From assembly GCA_041395505.1 (NCBI GenBank), contig JAWLAG010000002.1, positions 315,001 to 379,000 on the forward strand: a DNA stretch of 64,000 nt, given 5' to 3'. The notes beneath the pieces were generated by a model. That model searched no databases. It saw nothing but the letters and a program-made list of their open reading frames with translations, and was not told where the DNA came from. This document shows, piece by piece, positions 26,701 to 35,702 of this stretch (position 1 is its first letter; each line of letters begins with the position of its first letter). The position numbers and the translations under genes were made by a program. Source of the DNA: Steroidobacteraceae bacterium. GTDB lineage: Bacteria; Pseudomonadota; Gammaproteobacteria; Steroidobacterales; Steroidobacteraceae.

Positions 26701-29129
26701 CTGATATGGGCCCCGACCTCACGGGCGTAGATGTCCCACAGGGAGCCATCCGCCGCCGCGGGCGCCGCCGGCGCGCTCGGTGTCACCGTGCCATCATTCG
26801 CAGGAATCTGCGTCGCGGCGACGGTCATGGTTCCGGCGCGTGTTTCACTCTCGGCCGCACTCGGCGCAATTTCGTCCCGACCCGCCGCGAGCGCGTGGGC
26901 ACGTGCGATGAGCGCGGTTGCCGAAATCCGGGACGGGCCGCCCGATTCGAGATCATCGACCATGCGCGGCGCCAACGCGACGGCCTCGCGAATGGTGTCG
27001 AGAATCTGTCGCGTGCGGCTCAGGGTGTTGTCGATCAGCCGGTTCAGCAGGTTCTCGATTGCCCAGGCAAACTCGGCGAGTTCGCGCGCACCGACCATGC
27101 GGCCGCTGCCCTTCAGCGTATGGAAGGAACGGCGCACGACCAGCAGCGCATCGTGCTCGAGCGGATTGTTCTCCCAGACCGGGAACTCGCTGCTGATCTT
27201 CTCGACTTCCTCGCGCGCCTCCTCGACGAAGATAGCGAGCAGCTCGGGGTCGACGTCGGCCACGGCCGGCTGGGTCGTGACATGTGCGGCAAGCACCGGG
27301 GGCTCGACCTGTGGCTCGGCCGTCGCGGTGAGCTCGGCGATGGTGGCGTCGTCGGAGTCGCGCGGCGGCTCGATGACGACGGTGCGCGGGTAGGTCTCCT
27401 CGCCCATCGGCGGCACGGTCGGCACGACCTGATCGGGTTCGGCGGCGATTGCGTCGAGGCATCGCTGCGCGTTGTCGAGCATGTACCAGGGGTCTTTGCG
27501 CCCTGCCTGCAGTGTCTCGAGATAGTACTCGAGACTGACAATCGAATCGGCCAGGCGATCGAGGTACTGCGGCGGCAGCGCGGCGCCGCCCGGGCGCATG
27601 ACGCGCTTCAGGCCTTCGGTCAGGCCGTCAACGATATCGACTGCCCGCGACTTGCCCAGGATCAGTAGCGCTGCCTTCAGGCCACGCACCAGCGCGGGCC
27701 AGGCGTCGAGACTTGCCACATCGAGCGTGCCGCGCACATTCTGCGCGACCGCTTCCTTGATACGCGCGAGATTGACGATGCACTCGCGCATGACCGCGGC
27801 CTGCACGGCCTGGAATTCGTTGTCGCCACCGGCGGTGTCGGGTACCGGTGCGCCGCCCGAACGCGGCACGATCATGCCGACGAGATCGGCATCGAGCCGA
27901 TCTTCGACATGGATGAGCGCCGAGGCGACTTCCACCAGGGCGGCGTCCGTGACCGGCAGGCGCCCCTCGGCCATCGCCGAAAGACGCTCGATTTCGCCCT
28001 GGATGCGTTCTCGCAGGCCGCCGAGCCCGAGCACGCCCAGCGTGTCGCCAATCTTGCGCAGCATCTCGACCTGCGGGCCGAGTTCATCGGGCTTGCCGGT
28101 GCTGCGGCGGACGAAGATGTCGAGGACATCCTTGACCTTGCCCAGGTCCTCGCGAATCGCCGCAGCAACCGTGTGCATCAGCTTGACGCTCGGCGCAGAG
28201 AGATTTTCGCGCTCCTCTTCGATGGACTGGTCGACCGGCAGCAGTTCCGTCAAACGGAAGGACGCGCGCACGGCGGACACCTGCGGGCCGTTGCTGGTCG
28301 TACGAGCCACGTAATAAAGCAGGTTGTTGAGCAGTTCGATGGGCGGCGAACGCGCATAGGCGGTCTCGCCAATTTCATAGAGCCGCTTGATTTCACGGTC
28401 GGCGAGACCCAGCAAGCGCTTGATCGAGACGCCGCCATCGAGGCCACGTTCGCGCAGGGCCTCGAGTACGGCCCCGACGACCCACCACAGCTGGAACACT
28501 TCCTGCTGCGTGGCGACCTGTTCGAGCTTGCGCGCGACGCTCGCAAGGATATTGAGGTTCTGGTCGATACGCTCGCCGCGTATCCATCCGATCAGTCCGA
28601 CCTGGAACTGCGCGCGCAGCCGCCTGGACCACTGCTCCACCGACAGCGACGGGCGTCCGGGCTCCGGAGCCTGTGGCGTCGCTTGTTGCTCGGACTTGAG
28701 GTTGAGCAGGAGCAGCGTGCCTTCCGACAACAATGGGCTGCCACGAACGGCGCGCAAATCGTTGAGCAGCGGCAGGAGCACCAACGCGAGGTCGCGCCCG
28801 CCGGCAAGCACACGCTCGATGTAGGCCGGCAGCTGCACGATGGCGCGCATCAATGCATCGAGGCTCTCTGCCTGGTTCTTCTGCTCAGAGGACTTGCTGA
28901 GCAGGTAGCGCGCCACCTGCTCCATCTCCTCGGCGAGCAAGGCGGCGCCGTAGATCTCGAGCACACGCAGCACGCCCTGTGCCTGATGGATGTCCTCGAC
29001 GCATCGCTCGAGGAGCGAGGTGTTCTCCGGTTGCTCGATGAAGTTCTCGAGCGCGTTGCGCGCCTCGCCAACGGTTGCGGCGAGCTCACGGCCAACGAGA
29101 TCGAGTGTTTGTGATGAGACTTCAGACAT
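23754..29129 (-). CDS. chpA: Chemosensory hybrid histidine kinase ChpA (PilL)
   Basis: CheA-type kinase of the type IV pilus chemosensory system. The 1791-residue product opens with FimL-like helical domains (about 1-560). Three canonical HPt sites follow: H670 (HTLKG), H837 (HTLSG) and H990 (HTLKG). After a Pro/Glu/Ala linker come the dimerisation region (from about M1181), the kinase domain (N box at 1368, HILRNAVVHG; GRGVGMDVV), a CheW domain and a C-terminal receiver with D1708 (LLDIEM). It is shorter than Pseudomonas ChpA, known to have more phosphotransfer sites. Gaps to pilJ (17 bases) and chpC (12 bases) indicate one operon. Confidence 0.93.
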   Translation of the reverse strand: MSEVSSQTLDLVGRELAATVGEARNALENFIEQPENTSLLERCVEDIHQAQGVLRVLEIYGAALLAEEMEQVARYLLSKSSEQKNQAESLDALMRAIVQLPAYIERVLAGGRDLALVLLPLLNDLRAVRGSPLLSEGTLLLLNLKSEQQATPQAPEPGRPSLSVEQWSRRLRAQFQVGLIGWIRGERIDQNLNILASVARKLEQVATQQEVFQLWWVVGAVLEALRERGLDGGVSIKRLLGLADREIKRLYEIGETAYARSPPIELLNNLLYYVARTTSNGPQVSAVRASFRLTELLPVDQSIEEERENLSAPSVKLMHTVAAAIREDLGKVKDVLDIFVRRSTGKPDELGPQVEMLRKIGDTLGVLGLGGLRERIQGEIERLSAMAEGRLPVTDAALVEVASALIHVEDRLDADLVGMIVPRSGGAPVPDTAGGDNEFQAVQAAVMRECIVNLARIKEAVAQNVRGTLDVASLDAWPALVRGLKAALLILGKSRAVDIVDGLTEGLKRVMRPGGAALPPQYLDRLADSIVSLEYYLETLQAGRKDPWYMLDNAQRCLDAIAAEPDQVVPTVPPMGEETYPRTVVIEPPRDSDDATIAELTATAEPQVEPPVLAAHVTTQPAVADVDPELLAIFVEEAREEVEKISSEFPVWENNPLEHDALLVVRRSFHTLKGSGRMVGARELAEFAWAIENLLNRLIDNTLSRTRQILDTIREAVALAPRMVDDLESGGPSRISATALIARAHALAAGRDEIAPSAAESETRAGTMTVAATQIPANDGTVTPSAPAAPAAADGSLWDIYAREVGAHIRSVRSFVSAARESRAPHRVTDEVYRACHTLSGSSRAAEARHGTQLAVPLERWLRKAHENEQSLSDAEVDLIDKCMDAMEDIATHPDEPSGYFRDHDQLRQRISKAESELDARLTELAAQNERASQEEAAAQAAPAADFDPEVAAIFAEEATELLEAAESALHRFGDDGSLDALAGLKRPLHTLKGGARMAGLTSMGDLSHELETLIGRAESGATLFDASTRQLLQQSLDELARMREHVANGVAPAANVDLLRRVRAAVSGRSEAPKLAPVASVAKPVETPAHPQEPPTARSASPAQPVEAVPEPEPEPEFDPAATFVAAKALEPDSAFDFAVLNEAMPQPDAGQELPAEKLAAPAPLPPGREPAAGGERAEMARVDAILLDQLLNNAGEVSIGRSRLEQQLGAMNFNLGELSRTVTRLKEQLRKLEIETEKQILHRHEQDSAKRSDFDPLELDRYSAIQQFSRALAETASDVASIQGLLESLTSDTMNLLQQQARVVTELQNGLMRTRMVPFQRHVQRLSRIVRQAATDTGKRAELHIEGAAGELDRQVLERMLPPFEHILRNAVVHGIELPEQRRARGKPETGRIAVALRREGAEVIVDIVDDGAGIDLGAVREKAQRMGMVRAGQQLSDGDAIQLILEPGFSTASTVTQHAGRGVGMDVVATELKKLGGSLQVESKAGEGVRFTIRLPFTLAISHALVVRAGDELYALPLPTVEGVVRLSKDDLARRLADEQASFEFNGQTYRLQQLATLVGLEPAPLPDQDATIPVVMVRAGDHSTGIVAEELIGSREIVVKSVGPQIAAIRGISGATILGDGRIVVILDIGTLLRSEWRMRGQAPVARDKVDRRTFALVVDDSITVRRVTQRLLERNGMRVMTARDGMDAVAVLAEHVPDIILLDIEMPRMDGYEVAAHVRNDARLKKIPIIMITSRVGEKHRARAIELGVDDYLGKPYQEAQLLEAIEPLVSRRHDSAAGVTAGQQG
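25776..25799. repeat. In-frame hexamer repeat (TTCGGG x4) in chpA
   Basis: Four perfect tandem copies of TTCGGG encode the alternating Pro-Glu of the linker before the kinase part of ChpA. Gain or loss of units would keep the frame and only change linker length. Confidence 0.8.
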
Positions 29130-29146
29130 GAATGGGATCCGCGGGC

Positions 29147-31183
29147 CTAACGAGCCGTCGCATCGCGCACCTTGGGCTCGCCTGCCTTGGCAAAATCAGG
29201 AGCCGGCACGTTGATCGTCTGCGACTTGAGTTCCTCGCCCTCGGGCAGTTTGAATCCCGATACCGACATGCGCAAAGCTCCAGCGAGTTCGGCGAGCTTG
29301 GCGATCGCAAGCGAGGTGGCATTCGTCGAACGCGTCGACTGTGCGCTGATGTCCTTCAGGGCCTGCATGCTGCGCGCGACATTCTGCGCGCCGCTCGCCT
29401 GGCGCCTGGAGCTGCCAGAGATGTTCTGCACGAGATTGGCGATCTGATTCGACACCTGCTCGATTTCATCGAGTGCAGCGCCGGCATTCTCCGCGAGCAG
29501 TGCGCCGCCGACCACGTCGGTGGTGCTGCGCTCCATCGATACCACCGCTTCGTTGGTGTCGGTCTGGATCGTGCGCACCAGCACTTCGATCTGCTTCGTG
29601 GCATTGGCGGCGCGCTCGGCGAGGCGCTGCACCTCGTCGGCAACCACTGCGAATCCCCGGCCCGCTTCGCCCGCCATCGATGCCTGTATGGAGGCATTCA
29701 ACGCGAGAATATTGGTCTGTTCGGCGATGTCGTTGATCAGTTCGACGATGTTGCCGATCTCCTGCGAGCTCTCGCCAAGGCGCTTGATGCGCTTGCTCGT
29801 CTCCTGGATGGTCTCGCGTATGGTGTTCATGCCATCGATGGTGCGGCGCACCGCATCGCCACCCTTGTGCGCGACATCGACTGAATGTCGGGCGACGTCG
29901 GCAGCGCGCTCGGCATTGCCGGAGATCTCTTCGGTCGAACTCGCCATGGCGCCAGCCGACTCGGTCGCCGATGTGATCTGCTGCGCCTGTGCGGCCGAGG
30001 CCTTGGCGAGCTGCTGTGCGAGCGACTGTGTCTGCCGGGTCGCGCCGTCGAGCTGCACGGCGGAACGATTGATCGTGGTGACCAGTCCACGCAGGGCGTC
30101 GATCGCATAGTTGATCGAATCGGCAATCGCGCCGGTAATGTCCTCGGTAACCGTCGCCTGCACGGTAAGGTCGCCGTCGGCAAGGCTCGACAGCTCATCC
30201 AGCAGGCGCAGGATCGCCTCCTGGTTGCGATCGGTGTCGCGCCGCTGCACGACGCTCTGCAGTCGCTGCCGGCGCGCATCCGCGGCCAATTGCATGAGCT
30301 TCACCAACAGCCAGGCGAGCGGCAGCAGGACGGCAAGCGCCAGCGCAATGGGCCACCAGCCGGCCTGACCGCCACGCTGCGGCATGCTGCCGATCAGATC
30401 CGTCGCGAGATCGACCACCCGGGCGCTCGCGGTCTGCGCAGCCGGCAATGCCGGCGCCGCCGACACGGCTTCGCGGATGCTCTTGTTGAGGCGGTCATAA
30501 ACAGACTGCAGTGCCTGCAAGCGCTGTTCCGCCGCCTGGCCGCTCGCGCGCGGCAGGCCGAGCGTCGAGTCGCGCCCGGCAAGGCCGGCGATCACCTGCC
30601 CCATGTAGTCGCTGCTCTCGGCGAGCGACTGGGCCGCCTGTGTCGTGCCGCTGCCCGAGACCAATGCCTGCAGGTCGACCTTGAGGCGCTGCGCGCGCAG
30701 TTCGAATCGTTCGAGCGGCCGCTTGAGCCCCTCAAGATCGGCACCGGTAAATCCACCAGCGAGCACGCCGAGCTGTTCAAGTATCTGCGGCACGAGTTGC
30801 TGCGCATCCTGCACGGCGGCGCCCAGCACCTGATTTGCCTGGTCCGCCTTGGCGACCAGGTCGGCATTGGCGAGCAGCTGCTCGAGCCGCCCGTCACGTG
30901 CCCATGCCGATGCCGCATCCTGCTGCGCCAATTGCCGAAGGCGCACGGCACCGTCGGCCACCGACTTGCTCGCATCCTTGTCGCCGCGCACGGCCCGGGC
31001 GGCAGCCACCGCCAGTTCGTTGACTGTCGCCTGCGCCGGGCCATTGCCCTGCGGCAGCAGCGTGAAATAGGCGAACACACCAGCCGCCGCCACGGCAAGG
31101 AGCGCCGCGAGCGCGACCAGCCAGGTCAGGCGTTTGATCAGGCGCGCCGAGTCGGCGACGTTATTGGCGCTGGCATTAGTCAT
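29147..31183 (-). CDS. pilJ: Twitching-motility methyl-accepting chemotaxis protein PilJ
   Basis: Chemoreceptor of the Chp system. The 678 residues have two membrane segments (about 18-42 and 275-298) around a periplasmic helical domain, a HAMP-like region and a cytoplasmic signalling domain. The highly conserved hairpin tip is present (IAEQTNILALNASIQA, GFAVVADEVQRLAERAANAT). It sits between pilI and chpA, with gaps of 15 and 17 bases. Confidence 0.94.
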   Translation of the reverse strand: MTNASANNVADSARLIKRLTWLVALAALLAVAAAGVFAYFTLLPQGNGPAQATVNELAVAAARAVRGDKDASKSVADGAVRLRQLAQQDAASAWARDGRLEQLLANADLVAKADQANQVLGAAVQDAQQLVPQILEQLGVLAGGFTGADLEGLKRPLERFELRAQRLKVDLQALVSGSGTTQAAQSLAESSDYMGQVIAGLAGRDSTLGLPRASGQAAEQRLQALQSVYDRLNKSIREAVSAAPALPAAQTASARVVDLATDLIGSMPQRGGQAGWWPIALALAVLLPLAWLLVKLMQLAADARRQRLQSVVQRRDTDRNQEAILRLLDELSSLADGDLTVQATVTEDITGAIADSINYAIDALRGLVTTINRSAVQLDGATRQTQSLAQQLAKASAAQAQQITSATESAGAMASSTEEISGNAERAADVARHSVDVAHKGGDAVRRTIDGMNTIRETIQETSKRIKRLGESSQEIGNIVELINDIAEQTNILALNASIQASMAGEAGRGFAVVADEVQRLAERAANATKQIEVLVRTIQTDTNEAVVSMERSTTDVVGGALLAENAGAALDEIEQVSNQIANLVQNISGSSRRQASGAQNVARSMQALKDISAQSTRSTNATSLAIAKLAELAGALRMSVSGFKLPEGEELKSQTINVPAPDFAKAGEPKVRDATAR

Positions 31184-31198
31184 GGCAGGTCGTTTCCA

Positions 31199-31762
31199 TC
31201 AAGCCGCCGCATCCTGAAATGCCGAGCTCTCGACCAGCGAACGCAGGCTGAGCACCGGCCAGACCTCCTGGCCGCGGCGGAACGAGCCGGCCAGATACTG
31301 CTCGCAGCGCACGACCGTCGGCGGCGCATCGGCACTGAATTCGCCATCGGTGAAGCGCCGAAATCCGAGTACTTCCTCCACCATCAGCCCGGCCGGCACA
31401 TCGCGATGATTGACGACCAGGACCCGTGTATTGCGCGTGACGGGCGTGACGCCGCTGCCGAGGAACTGGCGCAGGTCGAGCAGCGGCAGCAACTGGCCGC
31501 GGATGTTCGCGAGCCCCTTGACCCAGCTCTTGGCGCCCGGCACGCGCGTGACGTGGCTCGGCAGGCTCAGAACCTCGCGGGTCTCCTCGCGAGCGACCAG
31601 ATACAACTCGCCCGCCATGCGCAGCGCGACGCCGACCCATTCGCGTTGCTCGGGATTTTCCTTGGCGACGGCCGCAGTGAGTTCGCGGCCACGCCGGTCG
31701 AGCTCCGAGAGCAATTCGAATGGGCGGTCGCGAAGACTCTTGAGGTTGCTTTGCTCCGACAT
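31199..31762 (-). CDS. pilI: CheW-like adaptor PilI
   Basis: Links PilJ to ChpA. The 187-residue CheW-domain protein has WVGVALRMAGELYLVAREE, VPGAKSWVKGLANIRGQLLPL and a C-terminal EVWPVLSLRSLV. The ATG at 31762 was taken because it starts just after the pilH stop and matches the family; codons up to 31840 would overlap pilH. Confidence 0.93.
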   Translation of the reverse strand: MSEQSNLKSLRDRPFELLSELDRRGRELTAAVAKENPEQREWVGVALRMAGELYLVAREETREVLSLPSHVTRVPGAKSWVKGLANIRGQLLPLLDLRQFLGSGVTPVTRNTRVLVVNHRDVPAGLMVEEVLGFRRFTDGEFSADAPPTVVRCEQYLAGSFRRGQEVWPVLSLRSLVESSAFQDAAA

Positions 31763-31763
31763 G

Positions 31764-32129
31764 TCAGGCGGCGAGTGTCGCTTGGGCCTTGGCGACCAGC
31801 TCATCCGGTGAGACGGGTTTGACCATGTAGTCGACGGCACCCTGGCGCAGGCCCCAGATCTTGTCCGTCTCCTGGCCCTTGGAGGTCACCATGACGATCG
31901 GTATGCCGCGCGTCGCCGGATCGTTCGCCAGCATGCGGGTCGCCTGGTAGCCATTCATGCCCGGCATGACGATGTCCATGAATATGAGGTCCGGGCTCAT
32001 CTGCTTTGCCAGGCGCACGCCCTCGGAACCGTCGGCCGCAACGGCCGTGCGAAAGCCATGGCGCTCCAGCGCCTTTTGCATCACGTGCACTTCGGTGGGA
32101 GAGTCGTCGATGATCAGTATGAGCGGCAC
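31764..32129 (-). CDS. pilH: Twitching-motility response regulator PilH
   Basis: Single receiver domain of 121 residues: acidic pair IIDDSPTEV, phosphorylatable Asp in LIFMDIVMPGMNG, the MVTSKG Thr/Ser and the KP motif in YMVKPVSPDEL. In Pseudomonas PilH acts with PilG downstream of ChpA, antagonising extension or promoting retraction. The start is GTG. It lies 5 bases after pilG. Confidence 0.94.
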   Translation of the reverse strand: MPLILIIDDSPTEVHVMQKALERHGFRTAVAADGSEGVRLAKQMSPDLIFMDIVMPGMNGYQATRMLANDPATRGIPIVMVTSKGQETDKIWGLRQGAVDYMVKPVSPDELVAKAQATLAA

Positions 32130-32134
32130 GGCAG

Positions 32135-32533
32135 TCAGGCCCCGATATGGATGTCAATCGCGCTGAGCAGTTCGTCCTTTGTAAATGGCTTGGTGAGATA
32201 ATGCTCCGAACCGACGATGCGCCCGCGCGCACGATCGAACAAACCGTCTTTGGACGAGAGCATGATAACCGGGGTCGACTTGAAAACTTTGTTGTGCTTG
32301 ATCAGCGAACAAGTCTGGTAGCCATCGAGACGCGGCATCATGATGTCCACGAACACGATATCCGGCTGATGGTCGGCGATCTTGGCCAACGCATCGAACC
32401 CGTCCACGGCGGTTATGACCTGACAGCCTTCCTTGGTCAGCAGCGTTTCCGCTGTCCTGCGTATGGTCTTGCTGTCATCGATGACAAGGACTTTGAGCCC
32501 CTGCAGCCTAGAGTTGCCTGCACTCAATTCCAC
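32135..32533 (-). CDS. pilG: Twitching-motility response regulator PilG
   Basis: A 132-residue receiver-domain protein (VLVIDDSKTIRRTAETLL, Asp in IVFVDIMMPRLDG, MLSSKDGLFDRARGR, YLTKPFTKDEL). I chose the GTG at 32533 because GAGGAG lies 6 bases upstream and the length then matches known PilG; an ATG at 32575 would add 14 residues but has no ribosome site. First gene of the Chp operon, divergent from gshB as in Pseudomonas. Confidence 0.92.
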   Translation of the reverse strand: MELSAGNSRLQGLKVLVIDDSKTIRRTAETLLTKEGCQVITAVDGFDALAKIADHQPDIVFVDIMMPRLDGYQTCSLIKHNKVFKSTPVIMLSSKDGLFDRARGRIVGSEHYLTKPFTKDELLSAIDIHIGA

Positions 32534-32703
32534 GCTGCTCCTCGCAATCTGTTGCAATGCGACCCGATCTGGCATGACCGCCGCGAAATCCGCGGCGGTG
32601 CATTACCTGCTAATGTCGTGCCTTTTAACATATCGGTATGGCCCCCGCTATGCCACCTGCATCACGTTTTTGATTCCGCATCTGCTCATCTTGGGGATTT
32701 CTG

Positions 32704-33660
32704 ATGGCCCACACGTTTCGCCTGGCAGTCGTGATGGATCCGATTCAACAGATTGCCTACAAGAAGGATTCGACCCTGGCCATGCTGCTGGCCGCCGCGC
32801 AGCGGGGTTTCGAACTGCATTACCTCGAAATGAGCGATCTGCGGCTGCGCAACGGCGAGGCTTTCGGCAGTGCCCGGCCGCTCGAGGTGCGCGCCGATCC
32901 GGCGCGCTGGTTCACCCTGGGTGAGGCCCGCGAATGGCCGCTCGGTGAATTCCCGGTCATCCTGATGCGCAAGGACCCGCCCTTCGACATGGAGTACATC
33001 TACTCCACTTATATACTCGAGCGTGCGGAGCAGGCGGGCAGTCTCGTGGTCAATCGCCCGCGCGGCCTGCGCGATTACAACGAGAAACTCGCGATCGCGC
33101 GCTACCCCGACTGCTGCACCGATACGCTGGTCACACGCAGCCTCGCCGACCTCGACGTATTCCTGCGCGAGCACGATCGCATCGTGGTCAAGCCGCTCGA
33201 CGGCATGGGCGGACGCTCCATTTTCGTACTCGACGCCAGCGACAAGAATCGCAACGTCATCTTCGAGACCCTGACCAGTTACGGCAGCCGCTACTGCATG
33301 GCCCAGCGGTATCTGCCCGAAATCGTCACGACGGGCGACAGCCGCATCCTGCTGATCGACGGTGAGCCCGTGCCCTATGCGCTGGCGCGCATCCCCTCGG
33401 CCGCCGACAATCGCGGCAACCTCGCGGCGGGCGCCAAGGGCGTCGGCCGTGAGTTGAACGCGCGCGACCGGCAGCTGGCCGCGCGCATCGGCCCGGACCT
33501 GCGCGAGGAGGGGATGTTGTTCGTCGGCCTCGATGTAATCGGTGGTTTTGTCACCGAAATCAACGTGACGAGCCCGACCGGTATACGCGAGCTCGATGCC
33601 CAGTTCGGTACCGATATCGCTGGCACACTGATCGACGCCATTCAGCGACGGCTTGGCTGA
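32704..33660 (+). CDS. gshB: Glutathione synthetase
   Basis: ATP-grasp ligase that joins glycine to gamma-glutamylcysteine. The 318 residues include the N-terminal VVMDPIQQIAYKKDSTLAML, MRKDPPFDMEYIYSTY, VVKPLDGMGGRSIF and the C-terminal INVTSPTGIRELD. GGGGA precedes the ATG. Divergent from the pilG operon; the gshB-tonB-yqgE-ruvX-pyrB order downstream is conserved with Pseudomonas. Confidence 0.97.
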   Translation: MAHTFRLAVVMDPIQQIAYKKDSTLAMLLAAAQRGFELHYLEMSDLRLRNGEAFGSARPLEVRADPARWFTLGEAREWPLGEFPVILMRKDPPFDMEYIYSTYILERAEQAGSLVVNRPRGLRDYNEKLAIARYPDCCTDTLVTRSLADLDVFLREHDRIVVKPLDGMGGRSIFVLDASDKNRNVIFETLTSYGSRYCMAQRYLPEIVTTGDSRILLIDGEPVPYALARIPSAADNRGNLAAGAKGVGRELNARDRQLAARIGPDLREEGMLFVGLDVIGGFVTEINVTSPTGIRELDAQFGTDIAGTLIDAIQRRLG

Positions 33661-33723
33661 GCCGGTTCTGCGACGCAGGCCGGCCGCCATGGGCGAGCGA
33701 TTCGCTATCATCGGCCGGTCAAC

Positions 33724-34662
33724 ATGCTGAACCCCGCCTCAATCGTTCGCTCAGGTATTGCCCGTCACGCCGTCGCGTCGGTAAGCGATCGGCTGGCGAG
33801 CATGGTCTTCCTCGCGACGCTGCTGCACGGCATGTTGATCGTGGGCGTGACATTTTCGAGCGCCGGCGATCGCGGCCAATCCGCGCCGGGCCTCGAAGTG
33901 CTGCTGGTGACCAGCGAACTTCCGGCAGTACCCGAAAATGACAGCGCCGAATATCTCGCGCAGCGTTCGCAACTCGGTTCCGGCACGGCAGCCGAGGAAA
34001 GTCGCGCGCAGATCCACGCGCCGGCTGCGCCCGCAGGCGGCGCCCGCCGCTCGAGCGATGCGCGCCCGGGCGAAGCCGCCGACGTTGCCGGCAGTGCCGA
34101 GCAGGTGCTTGCCACCCAGGGACAAAGTGGCGACGTGCTCTACCTCGCGAACATCAGCGCCGGCAGCGCGGCAAGCGCCGCTGACGCGGCAATGCTCGAC
34201 GGCGAATCGAGCCAGACGCGGCCGAGCGATGAGCCCGATGAGATCGCGCTGCGTGGCGAACGCCAGGATGAGTTGTGGATAACACCGAATACGCGCGAAT
34301 CCGCGCTCGCGCCCTATCTGGACGGCTGGCGCCAGCGCATGGAACAGCTCGGTACCGTCAATTTTCCCGCCATCGCGCGCAACGCGCAGGCGACGACCAA
34401 TCCCGTACTCGAGGTCGCGATCAACGCGGACGGGAGCCTGCGCGAGGCCAAGGTGCAAAAGAGCAGCGGTTCGAGCGAACTCGACGCCGCGGCGCTCGCC
34501 ATCCTGCGCCTTGGCAATCCATTCGCGGCCTTTCCGCCCGATCTGCGCGAGCGCTATGCGTCGCTTCGTTTCGCTTATGAATGGCGCTTCGAGGCCGGCG
34601 GTGCCCGCCGCGGCACGGTGCGGGCGAATCCCGACCAGCCGGCCGACCCCGAAACGGACTGA
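33724..34662 (+). CDS. TonB-family energy transducer (TonB3-like)
   Basis: Predicted to couple the inner-membrane proton gradient to outer-membrane or pilus-related functions. The 312 residues have an N-terminal membrane segment (about 25-45), a long Ala/Ser/Gly-rich periplasmic linker (about 60-190) and a C-terminal TonB domain (YLDGWRQRMEQLGTVNFP, VAINADGSLREAKVQKSSG). In Pseudomonas the gene at this position is tonB3, reported to matter for twitching motility, which fits the adjacent Chp operon. Whether it serves BtuB cannot be told; no exbBD is seen. Confidence 0.82.
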   Translation: MLNPASIVRSGIARHAVASVSDRLASMVFLATLLHGMLIVGVTFSSAGDRGQSAPGLEVLLVTSELPAVPENDSAEYLAQRSQLGSGTAAEESRAQIHAPAAPAGGARRSSDARPGEAADVAGSAEQVLATQGQSGDVLYLANISAGSAASAADAAMLDGESSQTRPSDEPDEIALRGERQDELWITPNTRESALAPYLDGWRQRMEQLGTVNFPAIARNAQATTNPVLEVAINADGSLREAKVQKSSGSSELDAAALAILRLGNPFAAFPPDLRERYASLRFAYEWRFEAGGARRGTVRANPDQPADPETD

Positions 34663-34696
34663 CGGCGAGGCCCCGCAGGCGGTAAAATATTTTGCA

Positions 34697-35263
34697 ATGA
34701 GCACTTCGGGGAGCCTCGCGAACCAACTGCTTGTGGCCATGCCACAACTGGCGGATCCGAATTTCTCCCAGTCGGTCACCCTCATCTGTGACCATAGCCC
34801 CGACCAGGGCGCACTCGGCATCGTCGTCAACCGCCCCCTCAGTATGAGCATGCGCGAGGTTTTCGCGCAGCTCAAAGTCGAGTGCACCGACGACAACCGC
34901 AGCGAGCTGCCGGTGCTGCTCGGCGGGCCGGTGCAACAGGATCGCGGCTTCGTGATCCATCGCCCCGGCGGCGAATGGGATGCAAGCCATAGTGTCTCGC
35001 CCGACATCCAGATCACGACCTCGCGGGATATCCTCGCCGCCATCGCAACCGGCCAGGGTCCACGCGATGCGTTCCTCGCACTCGGCTACGCGGGCTGGCA
35101 GGCCGGGCAGCTCGAGCGCGAAATGCTCGACAATGCCTGGATCTGCGCGCCGGTCGATGCGCGCGTCCTTTTCGACCTGCCCTATGCCGAGCGCTGGTCT
35201 GCCTCCTGGCGATTGCTCGGCATCGATCCGCTGCGCATGTCGCTGCAGCATGGTCATGCCTGA
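34697..35263 (+). CDS. yqgE: YqgE/AlgH family protein
   Basis: A 188-residue UPF0301 protein of unclear biochemical role. Family blocks are NQLLVAMPQLADPNFSQSVT, LGIVVNRPL, VLLGGPVQQDRGFVIH and FLALGYAGWQAGQLE. The ATG at 34697 lies 8 bases after TAAAAT (34683-34688), so the transcript leader may be very short. It overlaps ruvX. Confidence 0.93.
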   Translation: MSTSGSLANQLLVAMPQLADPNFSQSVTLICDHSPDQGALGIVVNRPLSMSMREVFAQLKVECTDDNRSELPVLLGGPVQQDRGFVIHRPGGEWDASHSVSPDIQITTSRDILAAIATGQGPRDAFLALGYAGWQAGQLEREMLDNAWICAPVDARVLFDLPYAERWSASWRLLGIDPLRMSLQHGHA

Positions 35264-35702
35264 CGGCGGCCGGGTCGTCATCGCCTTCGACGTCGGGAAA
35301 AAACGCATCGGCATTGCCGCCGGCAATACCGTGACCAGCACGGCAACCGAACGCAGCACCGTCGCGGTCGGTCAACAGGGCCCGGACTGGACGGCCATCG
35401 ACGCGGCGGTGCGCGACATCGCACCCGCGCTGGCCGTCATCGGCCTGCCCTACAATGTCGACGGCACACCCGGCCGGCTGGCGCCGCTTGCGGCGGCCTT
35501 CGGTGCCGAGTTCGAACGGCGCTACGGCCTGCCGGTCGAATACGTCGATGAGCGCTACAGCTCGGCCATTGCCACCGAAGAGCTCAGCGCCGCGCGCGCC
35601 CGAGGCCAGATGCGTCGCCGCGTGCGCAGAGAGGACATCGACAGGATCGCGGCCCGGATCGTGCTCGAACGCTGGTTGAACGGAGCAGGCAGGAAATCAT
35701 GA
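35250..35702 (+). CDS. ruvX: Holliday junction resolvase-like protein RuvX (YqgF)
   Basis: RNase H-fold protein, linked to 16S rRNA 5'-end maturation in E. coli. The 150 residues carry IAFDVGKKRIGIAAG, IGLPYNVDGT and VEYVDERYSS. Two possible starts, ATG at 35250 and ATG at 35256, both lie within the end of yqgE; neither has a clear ribosome site. The stop overlaps the pyrB ATG (ATGA), so yqgE-ruvX-pyrB are coupled. Confidence 0.92.
   Translation: MVMPDGGRVVIAFDVGKKRIGIAAGNTVTSTATERSTVAVGQQGPDWTAIDAAVRDIAPALAVIGLPYNVDGTPGRLAPLAAAFGAEFERRYGLPVEYVDERYSSAIATEELSAARARGQMRRRVRREDIDRIAARIVLERWLNGAGRKS

Noticed and set aside
25857..27668. 603-codon plus-strand frame opposite chpA, and a similar 645-codon frame at 29885-31822 opposite pilJ and pilI
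   Set aside because: Both mirror codon-position bias of the sense genes, have Arg/Gly/His-rich low-complexity products and lack ribosome sites.
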